The position numbers were made by a program, and so were the translations under genes. Positions 38,339 to 48,400 of a stretch of 64,000 nucleotides of DNA are shown here, one piece after another. The stretch is from Gammaproteobacteria bacterium. Its GTDB lineage: Bacteria > Pseudomonadota > Gammaproteobacteria > HTCC5015. Under the pieces are notes generated by a model. That model ran no database searches. It worked only from the letters and a program-made list of their open reading frames with translations, and was not told the DNA's origin. The stretch's first letter is position 1, and each line of letters opens with the position of its first letter. The DNA lies in contig BPKE01000001.1 of the NCBI GenBank assembly GCA_026004975.1, positions 124,001-188,000 on the forward strand. Direction: 5' to 3'.

Positions 38339-38716
38339 TCAGTGCAGGCCCAGAACCGACTCGTCCTCGATCCAATACCAGGCCTTGTCCGCTTCCTTGA
38401 CGTCGAAGTAGCGCACCGGCCCGGACACGAACCAGCGACTGACGTTGGCGATCCAGCGCTCCCAGGGCTGGTCGCCGACCACCGCGATCCGCTCAAGATC
38501 GCCGGCGTGCTTGAGCCCGAAGACCAGGTCGTCCCAGGCCGCCTGCAGATCCCAGCCGTGGAAGTCCTCGAACTGGGTGAGCAGGCGGATGCGCCCGCGC
38601 TCGCGGATGATCTCCTCCAGGCGGGCCGCCACTTCCTTGTATTCCTCGTCGTGCACCTTCCCGCTGCACTTGATGGCCACCACTTTCGGGGAACGGGTTT
38701 CGAGCAGCTCGATCAT
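38339..38716 (-). CDS. SpoIIAA-like (STAS/UspA-associated) protein
   Basis: 125 residues of the SpoIIAA-like family (PF11964): VVAIKCSGKVHDEEYKEV at the N-terminus, then RIRLLTQFEDFHGWDLQAAWDD (quoted in part) and RIAVVGDQPWERWIANVSRWF. The fold is like STAS anti-anti-sigma proteins, but a phosphorylatable Ser is not obvious. The ATG at 38716 follows GGAGGTGA. It is divergent from nrdD, and the FNR box between them could serve both. The role is unknown; an anaerobic or membrane-stress function is possible. Confidence 0.8.
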   Translation of the reverse strand: MIELLETRSPKVVAIKCSGKVHDEEYKEVAARLEEIIRERGRIRLLTQFEDFHGWDLQAAWDDLVFGLKHAGDLERIAVVGDQPWERWIANVSRWFVSGPVRYFDVKEADKAWYWIEDESVLGLH

Positions 38717-38834
38717 GGCCGTCACCTCCAACAAGGAATACCCGGCGGCGATGCGCCGCCATGTTCGGATAGCGGCCGCCGGGCCCGCGGCTTGAGCCGG
38801 CCCGAGGGGCGGCGAAAAGCAAGATGTAGTGTTC

Positions 38835-38848
38835 TTGATCTATATCAA
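38835..38848. promoter_or_regulatory. FNR/Dnr-type box before nrdD
   Basis: TTGATCTATATCAA is a perfect match to the FNR consensus TTGAT-N4-ATCAA. It lies 57 bases before the nrdD ATG and 119 bases before the divergent SpoIIAA-like ATG, in a short AT-rich patch. Anaerobic activation of nrdD by FNR or its relatives is well known. Confidence 0.85.
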
Positions 38849-38904
38849 ATACCAGATATTGCATCCAGCGTAGCATCCTCGGCGCCTTGAAGGAGGACCT
38901 GACC

Positions 38905-40929
38905 ATGGCCACCCAGCCACTGCGAGCCCCCCACTGGGTGATCAAGCGTGACGGCAGCCGGCATCGCTTCGATCCCCGGCGCATCGAAGGGGCGATCGCC
39001 GCCGCCGGCCGCGCCACCGGCGAGTTCGGCGCCGATCGCGCCGCCGAGCTGGCCCGCCGGGTCATCGACGAGCTGGCGGCGGCGGCGGACGACGAAGCCC
39101 CGGCCGTCGAGGCGATCCAGGACCGGGTCGAACGCTGTTTATACGCGCACGGCCACTTCGACACGCTGCGCGCCTACATCGTCTACCGCGAGCAGCACCG
39201 CCGCCTGCGCCAGGACCGTCAGACCCTGCTCGACGTGCAGAGCACCGTCGACGAGTACCTCGACCGCCTCGACTGGCGGGTTTCGGCCAACGCCAACCAG
39301 GGCTATTCCCTGGGCGGCTTGATTCTCAACGCCTCGGGCAAGGTGGTGGCCAACTACTGGCTGGACCATGTCTACCCGCCGGCCGTGGGGCGCGCCCACC
39401 GCGAAGGCGATCTGCACCTGCACGACCTGGACATGCTTTCCGGCTACTGCGCCGGCTGGTCGTTGCGCCGCCTGCTGCAGGAAGGCTTCAACGGCGTCGC
39501 CGAGCGGGTGGAAGCCGCCCCGCCGCGACACCTGTCCTCGGCGGTCGGGCAGATCGTCAATTTCCTCGGCACCCTGCAGAATGAATGGGCGGGCGCCCAG
39601 GCGTTCAGCTCCTTCGACACCTATCTCGCGCCCTTCGTGCGCAAGGACCGCCTCGACTACCCGGCGGTGCGCCAGTGCATCCAGGAGTTGGTCTACAACC
39701 TCAATGTGCCCTCGCGCTGGGGCACGCAGACGCCGTTCACCAACCTGACCTTCGACTGGACCTGCCCGGACGACCTCAGAGACCAGGTGCCGGTGATCGG
39801 CGGCGAGGAGATGCCGTTCAGCTACGGGGAGCTGCAGGCCGAGATGGACATGATCAACCGCGCCTACATCGAGGTGATGACGGCCGGCGACGCGCGCGGA
39901 CGGGTGTTCACCTTCCCGATCCCGACTTACAACATCACGCCTAACTTTCCCTGGGAAAGCGAAAACGCCCGGCGCTTGTTCGCGATGACGGCCAAGTACG
40001 GGCTCCCCTACTTCCAGAACTTCGTCAACTCCGATCTCGAACCGCACATGGTGCGCTCGATGTGCTGCCGCCTGCAGCTCGACCTGCGTGAACTGCTCAA
40101 GCGCGGCAACGGTTTGTTCGGCAGCGCCGAACAAACCGGCTCGGTGGGCGTGGTGACGATCAACTGCGCGCGCCTGGGCCACCTCGCGCGCGGCGACGAG
40201 GCGGCACTGTTCGAGCGCCTGGACGCGCTGCTCGAGCTCGCCTACGAAAGCCTGGAAATCAAGCGCAAGGTGGTCCAGCGGCACATGGACGCCGGACTGT
40301 ACCCCTACACCCGCCGGTACCTGGGCACCTTGCGCAACCACTTCTCGACCATCGGCATCAACGGCGTGAACGAAATGATCCGCAACTTCACCGGTGACCG
40401 CCACGACATCACCGACGAGTACGGCCGCGATTTCGCCCTGCGCCTGCTGGATCACTTGCGCGACCGCATGGTCGAGTTCCAGAACCGCAGCGGCCATTTG
40501 TACAACCTCGAAGCCACGCCGGCCGAGGGCACGACCTACCGGTTCGCCCGCGAAGACAAGAAACGCTTTCCCGACATCCTGCAGGCCGGCCACCCCGAAG
40601 CGCCCTACTACACCAACTCGACGCAGTTGCCGGTGGGCCACACGGACGACCCCTTCGCCGCCCTGGCGCACCAGGAGCCGCTGCAGCGCAAGTACACCGG
40701 CGGCACCGTGCTGCACCTGTACATGCGCGAGCGCATCTCGAGCCCGGAGGCCTGCGCGAAACTGGTCCGGCGCACGCTGGAAAACTTCCGCGTGCCGTAC
40801 ATCACGGTCACACCGACGTTCTCCATCTGCCCGCGACACGGCTATCTCGCCGGCGAGCACACCTTCTGCCCGCTGTGCGACGCCGAGCGCCTCGCCGCCA
40901 AGCGGCGCGCGGCGCCGTGCACCGCATGA
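38905..40929 (+). CDS. nrdD: Anaerobic ribonucleoside-triphosphate reductase, large part lacking the glycyl-radical tail
   Basis: 674 residues. An N-terminal ATP-cone (about 10-100; VIKRDGSRHRFDPRRIEGAI, quoted whole) is followed by the NrdD barrel with LHLHDLDMLSGYCAGW, FSSFDTYLAPF, PTYNITPNFPW and GEQTGSVG-type loop residues. The C-terminal zinc site is present (CPRHGY...FCPLC). The chain then stops, although family members normally continue with the RVxGY glycyl-radical segment. That segment is encoded by the next gene. The ATG at 38905 has GGAGG; the frame is open 18 bases further upstream. It would make deoxyribonucleotides without oxygen, activated by NrdG. Confidence 0.9.
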   Translation: MATQPLRAPHWVIKRDGSRHRFDPRRIEGAIAAAGRATGEFGADRAAELARRVIDELAAAADDEAPAVEAIQDRVERCLYAHGHFDTLRAYIVYREQHRRLRQDRQTLLDVQSTVDEYLDRLDWRVSANANQGYSLGGLILNASGKVVANYWLDHVYPPAVGRAHREGDLHLHDLDMLSGYCAGWSLRRLLQEGFNGVAERVEAAPPRHLSSAVGQIVNFLGTLQNEWAGAQAFSSFDTYLAPFVRKDRLDYPAVRQCIQELVYNLNVPSRWGTQTPFTNLTFDWTCPDDLRDQVPVIGGEEMPFSYGELQAEMDMINRAYIEVMTAGDARGRVFTFPIPTYNITPNFPWESENARRLFAMTAKYGLPYFQNFVNSDLEPHMVRSMCCRLQLDLRELLKRGNGLFGSAEQTGSVGVVTINCARLGHLARGDEAALFERLDALLELAYESLEIKRKVVQRHMDAGLYPYTRRYLGTLRNHFSTIGINGVNEMIRNFTGDRHDITDEYGRDFALRLLDHLRDRMVEFQNRSGHLYNLEATPAEGTTYRFAREDKKRFPDILQAGHPEAPYYTNSTQLPVGHTDDPFAALAHQEPLQRKYTGGTVLHLYMRERISSPEACAKLVRRTLENFRVPYITVTPTFSICPRHGYLAGEHTFCPLCDAERLAAKRRAAPCTA

Positions 40930-40956
40930 GTCACCCAACCCGAGGAGGCCAAGACC

Positions 40957-41136
40957 ATGTCGAACTGCAAGACCTTCCAGACGCCCGAGGGGGCCATCAC
41001 CTTGCGCGAAGAGGAACGCCAGCGCTGCGAAGTGTGGACGCGGGTGATGGGCTACCACCGTCCCGTGTCGTCCTTCAATCCGGGCAAGCAGAGTGAGCAC
41101 CGCGAACGGCGGTTCTTCGTCGAACGCCCGTGCTGA
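40957..41136 (+). CDS. Stand-alone glycyl-radical subunit of anaerobic ribonucleotide reductase
   Basis: 59 residues, starting at an ATG with its own GAGGAGG site, 28 bases after nrdD. It contains EERQRCEVWTRVMGYHRP, where RVMGY carries the radical glycine (residue 32), then FNPGKQSEHRERRFF, the usual NrdD C-terminal ending. It is the missing tail of the upstream NrdD. The stop of nrdD, the linker with a ribosome site and the separate start make a sequencing error unlikely; the frame also differs. The free peptide would dock on NrdD and be activated by NrdG, in the way GrcA/YfiD repairs pyruvate formate-lyase. The 3' end overlaps nrdG by 44 bases. Confidence 0.85.
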   Translation: MSNCKTFQTPEGAITLREEERQRCEVWTRVMGYHRPVSSFNPGKQSEHRERRFFVERPC

Positions 41137-41872
41137 AGCGCCGGCGGTCGGCGGCCTCGTGCCGCTGAGCACCTGCGACTTTCCCGGGCGGCTGGCGGCG
41201 GTGGTGTTCCTCCAGGGCTGCCCCTGGGCTTGCGGCTACTGCCACAACCCCCACCTGCGGCCGCCCGGCCGCGGCGCGGGCCCGCCCTGGCCGGCGGTGC
41301 GCGACTGGCTGGCGACGCGGCGCAGCCTGCTCGACGCGGTGGTGTTCTCCGGCGGCGAACCGCTGCGACAGCGGGGGCTGATCCAGGCCCTGGCCGAAGT
41401 GCGCGCGCTGGGCTTCGAAACCGCCCTGCACACCACCGGCATGTCGCCGCGGCGCTTCGTCGCCGCCCTGCCCCACCTGGACTGGGTCGGCTTCGACGTG
41501 AAGGCGCCTTTCGCGGATTACCCGCGGGTGACAGGCGTGCCGGGCGGCGCGGCCGCCGCCCGGCGCAGCCTGCGGGTGCTGTTGGCCAGCGGCGTGGCCT
41601 GCGAGCTGCGCACCACCTTGCACCCTCGCCTGCTCGGCCCGGATGCCCTGCTCGCATTGGCCGACGAGCTGGCGTCGCTGGGGGTGCGCGACTGGGTGCT
41701 TCAATTCGCCCAGGGCACGGGCTGCCTCGACCCGCGCTGCGACGCCCCGCCGTGGCCAGACTGGCTGGACGCGGGCTTCGTGGCGCGCCTGACCGCGCGC
41801 ATGCCCGGCCTGCGCTGGCGCCACCTGCCCGAGGCCCGCGCCGCGCTCATCGGGGCGGTGGCGGCGGCGTGA
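41093..41872 (+). CDS. nrdG: Anaerobic ribonucleotide reductase activating protein NrdG
   Basis: 259 residues, a radical SAM activase. LVPLSTCDFPGRLAAVVF leads into CPWACGYC (CxxxCxxC, residues about 43-50), and VFSGGEPLRQ follows. It would abstract hydrogen from the glycine of the 59-residue subunit. The GTG at 41093 lies inside the preceding gene and no better start occurs before the conserved LVPLST; the true start could be slightly later. This is the Pseudomonas-type NrdG, longer than the 154-residue E. coli enzyme. Confidence 0.88.
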   Translation: MSTANGGSSSNARAEAPAVGGLVPLSTCDFPGRLAAVVFLQGCPWACGYCHNPHLRPPGRGAGPPWPAVRDWLATRRSLLDAVVFSGGEPLRQRGLIQALAEVRALGFETALHTTGMSPRRFVAALPHLDWVGFDVKAPFADYPRVTGVPGGAAAARRSLRVLLASGVACELRTTLHPRLLGPDALLALADELASLGVRDWVLQFAQGTGCLDPRCDAPPWPDWLDAGFVARLTARMPGLRWRHLPEARAALIGAVAAA

Positions 41873-42263
41873 AGCGCAACACGCGCGGCGCGGGGCAGGT
41901 TGCCGTGCGGTAACTCAAGCGCAGCGCGGCGCCCGCCAGCGCGCCGGCCGGCAGCGGCAGCCACAAGGTCCGCTCGCCGCCGTCGCGCTCGACGGTCGGC
42001 AGGGCCTGGATGCGCCCGTCGCGTTCGAGCGCCACGCCGATCAGACGTGCCGGCGTCCCGCCGCAGCCCCCCTGCGCGGGCAGGCACGACACCGTCTGCA
42101 CCGCGAGCTGGAAGGCGCCGCCGCCCCAACGCCAGCGCACGCCGAGCCGCTCCGCCGCTTCGGCGTCCACGGCCTCGGGACCCGGCGGGCAGGCGGCCGC
42201 GGCCGCCGCGCACAGCACCGCCGCAAGCCCCTCAAGCCAGCAACAGGACCGGCGTACCCACAT
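41847..42263 (-). CDS. Hypothetical exported Cys-containing protein
   Basis: 138 residues, not recognised. An Ala-rich signal-like segment (about 9-24) is followed by a beta-rich region with two likely disulfides (Cys in VSCLPAQGGCGG, and the Cys in RTATCPAPR). The first 32 bases overlap the end of the L,D-transpeptidase gene and the last 26 overlap the end of convergent nrdG. An internal start near 42218 is also possible. The position downstream of an L,D-transpeptidase suggests a cell-envelope role, nothing more. Confidence 0.45.
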   Translation of the reverse strand: MWVRRSCCWLEGLAAVLCAAAAAACPPGPEAVDAEAAERLGVRWRWGGGAFQLAVQTVSCLPAQGGCGGTPARLIGVALERDGRIQALPTVERDGGERTLWLPLPAGALAGAALRLSYRTATCPAPRVLRFTPPPPPR

Positions 42264-42765
42264 CGACGCGCTCGAACAGTTCGATGACATCGGCGTTGCG
42301 CATGCGCACGCAGCCCTTGGAGACCGGCCGCCCGATCAAGCCCTCCTCCGGCGTGCCGTGGATGTAGATGTAACGGGCGTGGCTGTCCACGCCCGGCCCG
42401 CGGTTGCGCCCCGGTTCGAGGCCCTCGAGCCAGAGGATGCGGCTGGTGATCAGGTCCTCGCCGAGCGCCTGCGGCGCGCTGACCGGCTCCACGATGCGCC
42501 CGGTGGGCCGGCGGCCGCGCAAGACCTCGCCCACCGCACAACCGGCGCCGATTTTCTCGGCGATGCGATGCAGGCCGAGCGGCGTGCAGAAACTGTTTTC
42601 CGCGCTGCCCGCGCCGCGGGCGGCGGTCGAAACGGGCCAGCTCACCCAGCCGTCGGCCTCGACCAGATAAAGGCGCTGCTCGTCGAGTTTGACGAGCACC
42701 GCCGGCCGCCGCGGCCCCAGCGCCGCCAGGGCGGCCTCGAGCCAGGCGGGCCGGGCGGGCGTCAT
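42232..42765 (-). CDS. L,D-transpeptidase, YkuD family
   Basis: 177 residues. The YkuD catalytic motif is complete: [13 protein letters not shown] then [11 protein letters not shown], with catalytic His in IHG and Cys in [22 protein letters not shown] lies near the N-terminus. It would form 3-3 peptidoglycan cross-links or attach a lipoprotein. No signal peptide is evident from the ATG at 42765, which overlaps the purF stop codon (ATGA), so export is unexplained. Such short ErfK/YkuD genes after purF occur in other Gammaproteobacteria. Confidence 0.88.
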   Translation of the reverse strand: MTPARPAWLEAALAALGPRRPAVLVKLDEQRLYLVEADGWVSWPVSTAARGAGSAENSFCTPLGLHRIAEKIGAGCAVGEVLRGRRPTGRIVEPVSAPQALGEDLITSRILWLEGLEPGRNRGPGVDSHARYIYIHGTPEEGLIGRPVSKGCVRMRNADVIELFERVDVGTPVLLLA

Positions 42766-44252
42766 CCCGAAGCCAAGGCCCGGGCCTGCTTGGCGCGATC
42801 GTTGCGCCGCGCTTCGAGCCCGTCCAGATAGGCCGCGTCGACCCCGCCGGTGATGTACTCGCCGTCGAAGCAGGAGCAGTCGAAGCGTTCCAGCGCCGGG
42901 TTGCCGGCCCGCACCGCCTCCACCAGGTCCGGCAGATCCTGGTAGATCACCCGGTCGGCGCCGATGGCCTCGGCGATCTGCCGCTCGTCGCGGCCGTGGG
43001 CGACGAACTCGCCCCGCGCCGGCATGTCGATGCCGTAGACGTTCGGATAGCGCACCGGCGGCGCCGCCGACGCCATGTACACCTGCCGCGCGCCGGCCTC
43101 GCGCGCCATCTGGATGATCTGCCGCGAGGTGTTGCCGCGGACGATGGAGTCGTCCACCAGCAGGACGTTCTTGCCCTTGAATTCCACGGCGATCGGATTG
43201 AGCTTCTGGCGGATCGAGCGCTGCCGGACCGTCTGCCCCGGCATGATGAAAGTGCGGCCGATGTAACGGTTCTTGATGAAGCCCTCGCGGTAGGTCAGGC
43301 CGAGGGTCAGGGCCAGCTCCAGGGCCGACGTGCGCGAGGTGTCCGGGATGGGAATCACCACGTCGATGTCGTGGTCCGGCCAGGTGCGCTGGATCTTGCG
43401 CGCCAAGGCCTGGCCCATGCGCATGCGTGCGCGGTGCACCGACACCTTTTCGATCACCGAATCGGGCCGGGCGAAATAGACGAATTCGAAAATACAGGGG
43501 GCGTGGGCCCGGATCGGACTGCAGCGGCAGGCACGAACCTGCCCGTCCAGGTCGATGTACAGCGCTTCGCCCGGATCCAGGTCGCGCACCGGTTCGAAGC
43601 CGCAGCCCTCCAGCGCGACGCTCTCGGAGGCGACCATGTGCTCGACGCCCTGCGGCGTTTCCCGGCGGCCGTACACCAGCGGTCGGATGCCATAGGGGTC
43701 GCGGAAGGCCACCAGGCCGCGGCCGGCGATCATCGCCACCACCGAATAGGCCCCCACCAGGCGTCGGTGCACGCTCGCCACCGCGTAAAACACGTCCTCG
43801 GCGCCGGGCTCGGCCGGGCTGTGTTTGTACAACTCGTGGGCAAACACGTTCAGCAGGATCTCCGAGTCCGACTCGGTGTTGATGTGCCGCCGATCCTCGT
43901 TCACCACCTGGGCCTTGAGCGCCTCGGCGTTGATCAGGTTGCCGTTGTGCGCCAGCGCGATGCCGAAGGGAGAGTTGACGTAGAAAGGTTGCACCTCCGC
44001 CAAGGCGTCGGCGCAACCGGCGGTCGGGTAACGCACGTGCCCGAGCCCCATGCGCCCCTGCAGGCGGAGCATGTGCCGCTCCTGGAAGACGTCGCGCACC
44101 AGCCCCAACGATTTGCGCGAGTGCAGACGCCCGTCTTCGCTGCAGGTCATGATGCCGGCGGCGTCCTGTCCCCGGTGCTGCAGGAGGATCAAGCTGTCAT
44201 AGAGGATTTGGTTGACGGCCCCGCGGCCGACCACACCGACGACTCCACACAT
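42762..44252 (-). CDS. purF: Amidophosphoribosyltransferase
   Basis: 496 residues. It makes phosphoribosylamine from PRPP and glutamine, the first step of purine synthesis. Cys2 of MCGVVGVVG is the N-terminal nucleophile exposed after Met removal. [10 protein letters not shown] and [11 protein letters not shown] belong to the glutaminase domain; [14 protein letters not shown] is the PRPP loop; [12 protein letters not shown] lies near the end. Last of the classical operon genes; followed by the L,D-transpeptidase with a 4-base overlap. Confidence 0.97.
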   Translation of the reverse strand: MCGVVGVVGRGAVNQILYDSLILLQHRGQDAAGIMTCSEDGRLHSRKSLGLVRDVFQERHMLRLQGRMGLGHVRYPTAGCADALAEVQPFYVNSPFGIALAHNGNLINAEALKAQVVNEDRRHINTESDSEILLNVFAHELYKHSPAEPGAEDVFYAVASVHRRLVGAYSVVAMIAGRGLVAFRDPYGIRPLVYGRRETPQGVEHMVASESVALEGCGFEPVRDLDPGEALYIDLDGQVRACRCSPIRAHAPCIFEFVYFARPDSVIEKVSVHRARMRMGQALARKIQRTWPDHDIDVVIPIPDTSRTSALELALTLGLTYREGFIKNRYIGRTFIMPGQTVRQRSIRQKLNPIAVEFKGKNVLLVDDSIVRGNTSRQIIQMAREAGARQVYMASAAPPVRYPNVYGIDMPARGEFVAHGRDERQIAEAIGADRVIYQDLPDLVEAVRAGNPALERFDCSCFDGEYITGGVDAAYLDGLEARRNDRAKQARALASG

Positions 44253-44267
44253 GGGCGTCTTTCTCCG

Positions 44268-44756
44268 TCAGGGATCCAGGGCCTCGCCGAGCGGCTCGGG
44301 CAAGACCGGTTGCACACGATCGAGAAACAGCTCGATGTAAGGCATCAGCCGCGACGCCCGCCACCAGGGCGCGTGATCCAAGCCGATGAAGGCGCCGCCG
44401 ACGGCGATCAGGGCGAGGATCACCAGACCGCGCAGGAAACCGAACACCGCGCCGAGGCTGCGGTCGAGACGCTTGAGATGCGCGATGTCGATCAGGCCCG
44501 TGAGCAACACGTCGACCGCCATGCCGATCGCCAGGGTGGCGACGAACAGGATCACCATGGCGATGAGGAGACGCAGCGACGCCTCGCCCCAGGACTCCGG
44601 CAGGATCAGCGCCAGCTTGTCGCCCAACGCCAGGGCCAGGACGAAGGCGCCCACCCAGGACGCCAGGCCCACCGCGTCGCGGGTGAAACCGCGCGCCAGG
44701 CTGAGCACCGTGGAGACGAGCAGCACGGCCAGGATGAACAAATCGAACCACGGCAT
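44268..44756 (-). CDS. cvpA: CvpA family membrane protein
   Basis: 162 residues with four membrane helices, starting PWFDLFILAVLLVSTVLSLARGF. CvpA is needed for colicin V production and envelope tolerance and regularly precedes purF in Gammaproteobacteria, as here. The start overlaps the dedD stop codon by one base (TGATG). Confidence 0.92.
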   Translation of the reverse strand: MPWFDLFILAVLLVSTVLSLARGFTRDAVGLASWVGAFVLALALGDKLALILPESWGEASLRLLIAMVILFVATLAIGMAVDVLLTGLIDIAHLKRLDRSLGAVFGFLRGLVILALIAVGGAFIGLDHAPWWRASRLMPYIELFLDRVQPVLPEPLGEALDP

Positions 44757-45370
44757 CAGTCGCCCGCTCCGGGTGCGAGAATCAGGGTCGGGAAATCACC
44801 CGCCGCGCGCACGGCGGCCGCCCGGGCCTCGGCCGCGTCGCGGTCGGCCAAGGGCCCGACCCGCACGCGGTAGACCGGACCGGTGGCGCCGCGCGAGGCG
44901 AACACCTGCGCCTCGATGCCGGCCTTGCGCAAGCGGTCGCGCAGCGCCGCGGCGTTGGCCGCCCGGCTGAAGCTGCCCACCTGCACCCACCAGGCCTGAC
45001 CCGGATCCGGTGCCGCCGCGGGCGCCTCGACGGCGGCCGGCGCCGCGGCCGGGCTGCGTTCGACCGGGGCCGGGGGCGGAACCGGCTGCGGCCGGTCCTC
45101 AAGGGTGTCCGGATCGCGGTGGGGGACGCCCTCGGCCCGGTGCTCCGCCTCGATCACCGGTTCCACGGCCGCCGGCGGCTCGAACTCGGGCGGCGGGAAG
45201 ACCTCGGCGGCCGGATCGAGGAAACCTTCCTCGCCGGGCGGCGGCGGGATCTCCAGGCTGACGGTCTGGCGGCCGACCGGGTCACGCTCGAACAGCATCG
45301 GGATGAAGATCACGCCCAGGGCGACGAGAATGACGGCGCCCACCAGGCGCTGCTTCAAAGCCGCGTGCAT
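44756..45370 (-). CDS. dedD: SPOR-domain protein DedD
   Basis: 204 residues. A short cytoplasmic end is followed by one membrane helix (RLVGAVILVALGVIFIPML, residues 8-26), a Pro/Ala/Glu-rich periplasmic linker, and a SPOR domain (about 125-203; WWVQVGSFSRAANAAALRDRL, first residues quoted). SPOR domains bind denuded septal glycans. The ATG at 45370 matches the E. coli DedD start best; a GTG nine bases upstream (45379) has a slightly better ribosome site. Confidence 0.9.
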   Translation of the reverse strand: MHAALKQRLVGAVILVALGVIFIPMLFERDPVGRQTVSLEIPPPPGEEGFLDPAAEVFPPPEFEPPAAVEPVIEAEHRAEGVPHRDPDTLEDRPQPVPPPAPVERSPAAAPAAVEAPAAAPDPGQAWWVQVGSFSRAANAAALRDRLRKAGIEAQVFASRGATGPVYRVRVGPLADRDAAEARAAAVRAAGDFPTLILAPGAGD

Positions 45371-45424
45371 GCCCGCCACATCGTCACCGCTCGCCGGAAC
45401 GCCGCCTCGGGGAATGGGTTTTCA

Positions 45425-46690
45425 TTATACCCCCGACGCCGCGGCGCTTTCATGGGCGGTCCAGACCGGCGCCACCACGTGGAAGGAACCGAACACGACG
45501 ATGCGCGCCTCGGGCGCGGCGGCGGCGCGGGCGGCGCGGAAGGCGGCCTCGGGCGCCTCGGCGATTCCGCCGACGACCAGGCCGCGCCGAACCAGCGCGT
45601 CGGCCAGGCGCGCGGCGGGCCGCGCCCGCGGGCTGTCGGCCGTGCACGGCCACCACCGTCCGCCGAAACCCTGGAGGCGGTCCAGAATCGCATCCAGCGG
45701 CTTGTCGGCGAGCAGTCCGAACACCCATTCGCAGGGCCGGGGTTCGGCGGCGAGCCGGGCGGCCAGGTGCGCCACTGCCTCGGCGTTGTGGGCGACGTCG
45801 AACCAGAGCTCCGGCGCGCCCAAAACGCGCTGGCAACGGCCGGGCAGGCTGAAATCGCGCAGCGCCGCGGCGCGCGCCTCGGGCGGCCAAGGACAAAGCG
45901 GCCGCAGGCACTCGGCCGCCGCCAGCGCCGCGGCGGCACTGTCGGGATGGACGTCGGCGGCCGGCAGGGCGATCGGCGCCGCCGCCCCCGGCGCCCGCCA
46001 CCACCAGCATGCCGGCTCGGGGGTCAATTCGAAATCGCGGCCCTGCCGCAGCAGCCGCGCGCCCGCGGCGGCCGCCAAGGTCTCGAGGTTGTCGGGGGCG
46101 TCGCGCTCGCCGTAGACCAGCGGCCGGCCGGGGCGGGCGATGCCCAACTTCTCGGCGGCGACGTGCTCACGATCCGGGCCGAGGAACTCGGTGTGATCCA
46201 GGCCGATCGAGGTCACCACCGCCACGTCCGGATCGACGATGTTGGTCGCGTCCAACCGGCCGCCCATGCCCACCTCGAGCACGGCGAGGTCCAGGCCGGC
46301 GCGGGCGAAATGGTCCAGGGCGGCCAGCGTGCCGAATTCGAAATACGTCAGCGGCACCTCGCCGCGGGCGCAGTCCACCCGGTCGAACGCCGCCAACAGC
46401 GCCTCGTCGTCGATCGGCCGGCCGGCCACCCGGATGCGCTCGTGGTAGCGCCACAAATGCGGCGAGGTGTAACTGCCGACCCGGTAACCGGCGGCGCCGA
46501 ACAAGCCCTCGAGCAGCCTGACGCAACTGCCTTTGCCGTTGGTGCCGGCCACCAGGACGATGTGCGGCGCCGGGCGCGGCGCGCCCAGCGCCCGCCAGAC
46601 GCGCGCCACGCGCGCAAGCCCCAAGTCGATCCCCTTGGGATTGAGGCGCGCCTGCCAGTCGAGCCAGTCTTCGACGCGCGCGAAGCGCAT
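45425..46690 (-). CDS. folC: Bifunctional folylpolyglutamate / dihydrofolate synthase
   Basis: 421 residues of the Mur-ligase type. The ATP loop is VAGTNGKGSCVRLLE (residues about 46-60), TSPHLWRYHERIRV follows, and the second domain contains GRCQRVLGAPELWFDVAHNAEAV (quoted in part). It adds glutamate to dihydropteroate and to folates. Seven bases separate it from accD, the usual partner. Confidence 0.95.
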   Translation of the reverse strand: MRFARVEDWLDWQARLNPKGIDLGLARVARVWRALGAPRPAPHIVLVAGTNGKGSCVRLLEGLFGAAGYRVGSYTSPHLWRYHERIRVAGRPIDDEALLAAFDRVDCARGEVPLTYFEFGTLAALDHFARAGLDLAVLEVGMGGRLDATNIVDPDVAVVTSIGLDHTEFLGPDREHVAAEKLGIARPGRPLVYGERDAPDNLETLAAAAGARLLRQGRDFELTPEPACWWWRAPGAAAPIALPAADVHPDSAAAALAAAECLRPLCPWPPEARAAALRDFSLPGRCQRVLGAPELWFDVAHNAEAVAHLAARLAAEPRPCEWVFGLLADKPLDAILDRLQGFGGRWWPCTADSPRARPAARLADALVRRGLVVGGIAEAPEAAFRAARAAAAPEARIVVFGSFHVVAPVWTAHESAAASGV

Positions 46691-46697
46691 CCGCCCC

Positions 46698-47560
<863 letters not shown>

Positions 47561-47564
<4 letters not shown>

Positions 47565-48400
47565 CGGCCTTCCCCGGTCTGGACGGCGTGAGCGACCGCG
47601 GCGTCCAGCGCGCCGCGCAAAGTCTGCAGAAATTCGGCGGCGGCGGCGACCGCCCGTGCGGGCTCGGCCGCGTGTTCGGCGATGCGCCGCACCAGGGCGC
47701 TGCCGACCACCACCGCATCGGCCACGCCCGCGACCCGGCCGGCCGCGGCCGCGTCGTGGATGCCGAAACCGACGCCGATGGGCAGATCGATGTGGCGGCG
47801 GATGACGGCCAGGCGGCGGGCCACGTCCTCCACGTCCAGATGCGCCGCGCCGGTCACACCCTTGAGCGAGACGTAGTACACGAAACCGGAAGCCACCCGC
47901 CCGACCGCCCGGATGCGGTCCTCGTCCGAGGTCGGCGCGAGCAGGAACACCGGGTCCAGCCCGGCGCCGCGCAACACCGGCACCACGTCCCCGGCCTCTT
48001 CCGGCGGCAGATCGACGGTGAGCACGCCGTCCACCCCGGCCCCCGCCGCGGCCTCGGCGAAGCGCCCGTAGCCCATCACCTCCAGCGGATTGGCGTAGCC
48101 CATCAGGATCACCGGCGTGGCCGGATCGTCGCGCCGGAAGGCGGCGACCTGCGCGAGCACGGTGTCCAGGGTCGTGCCCTTGGCGAGCGCGCGCTCGCAG
48201 GCGGCCTGGATCACCGGGCCGTCCGCCATCGGGTCGGAGAACGGCACACCCAGCTCGATCAGGTCCGCGCCGGCGCGCACCAGGGCGTGCATGAGTTCCA
48301 CGGTGAGCCCCGGATCGGGGTCGCCGGCGGTCACGTAGGGCACCAATGCGGCGCGCCCCGCGCCCCGGCAGCGCGCAAAGGCCTCGGCGATGCGGCTCAC
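47561..48400 (-). CDS. trpA: Tryptophan synthase alpha chain
   Basis: 279 residues. YVTAGDPD near the start and [19 protein letters not shown] with the catalytic Glu and Asp are complete. [11 protein letters not shown] is the active-site loop. It splits indoleglycerol phosphate into indole. The GTG start at 48400 overlaps the trpB stop (GTGA). Confidence 0.97.
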
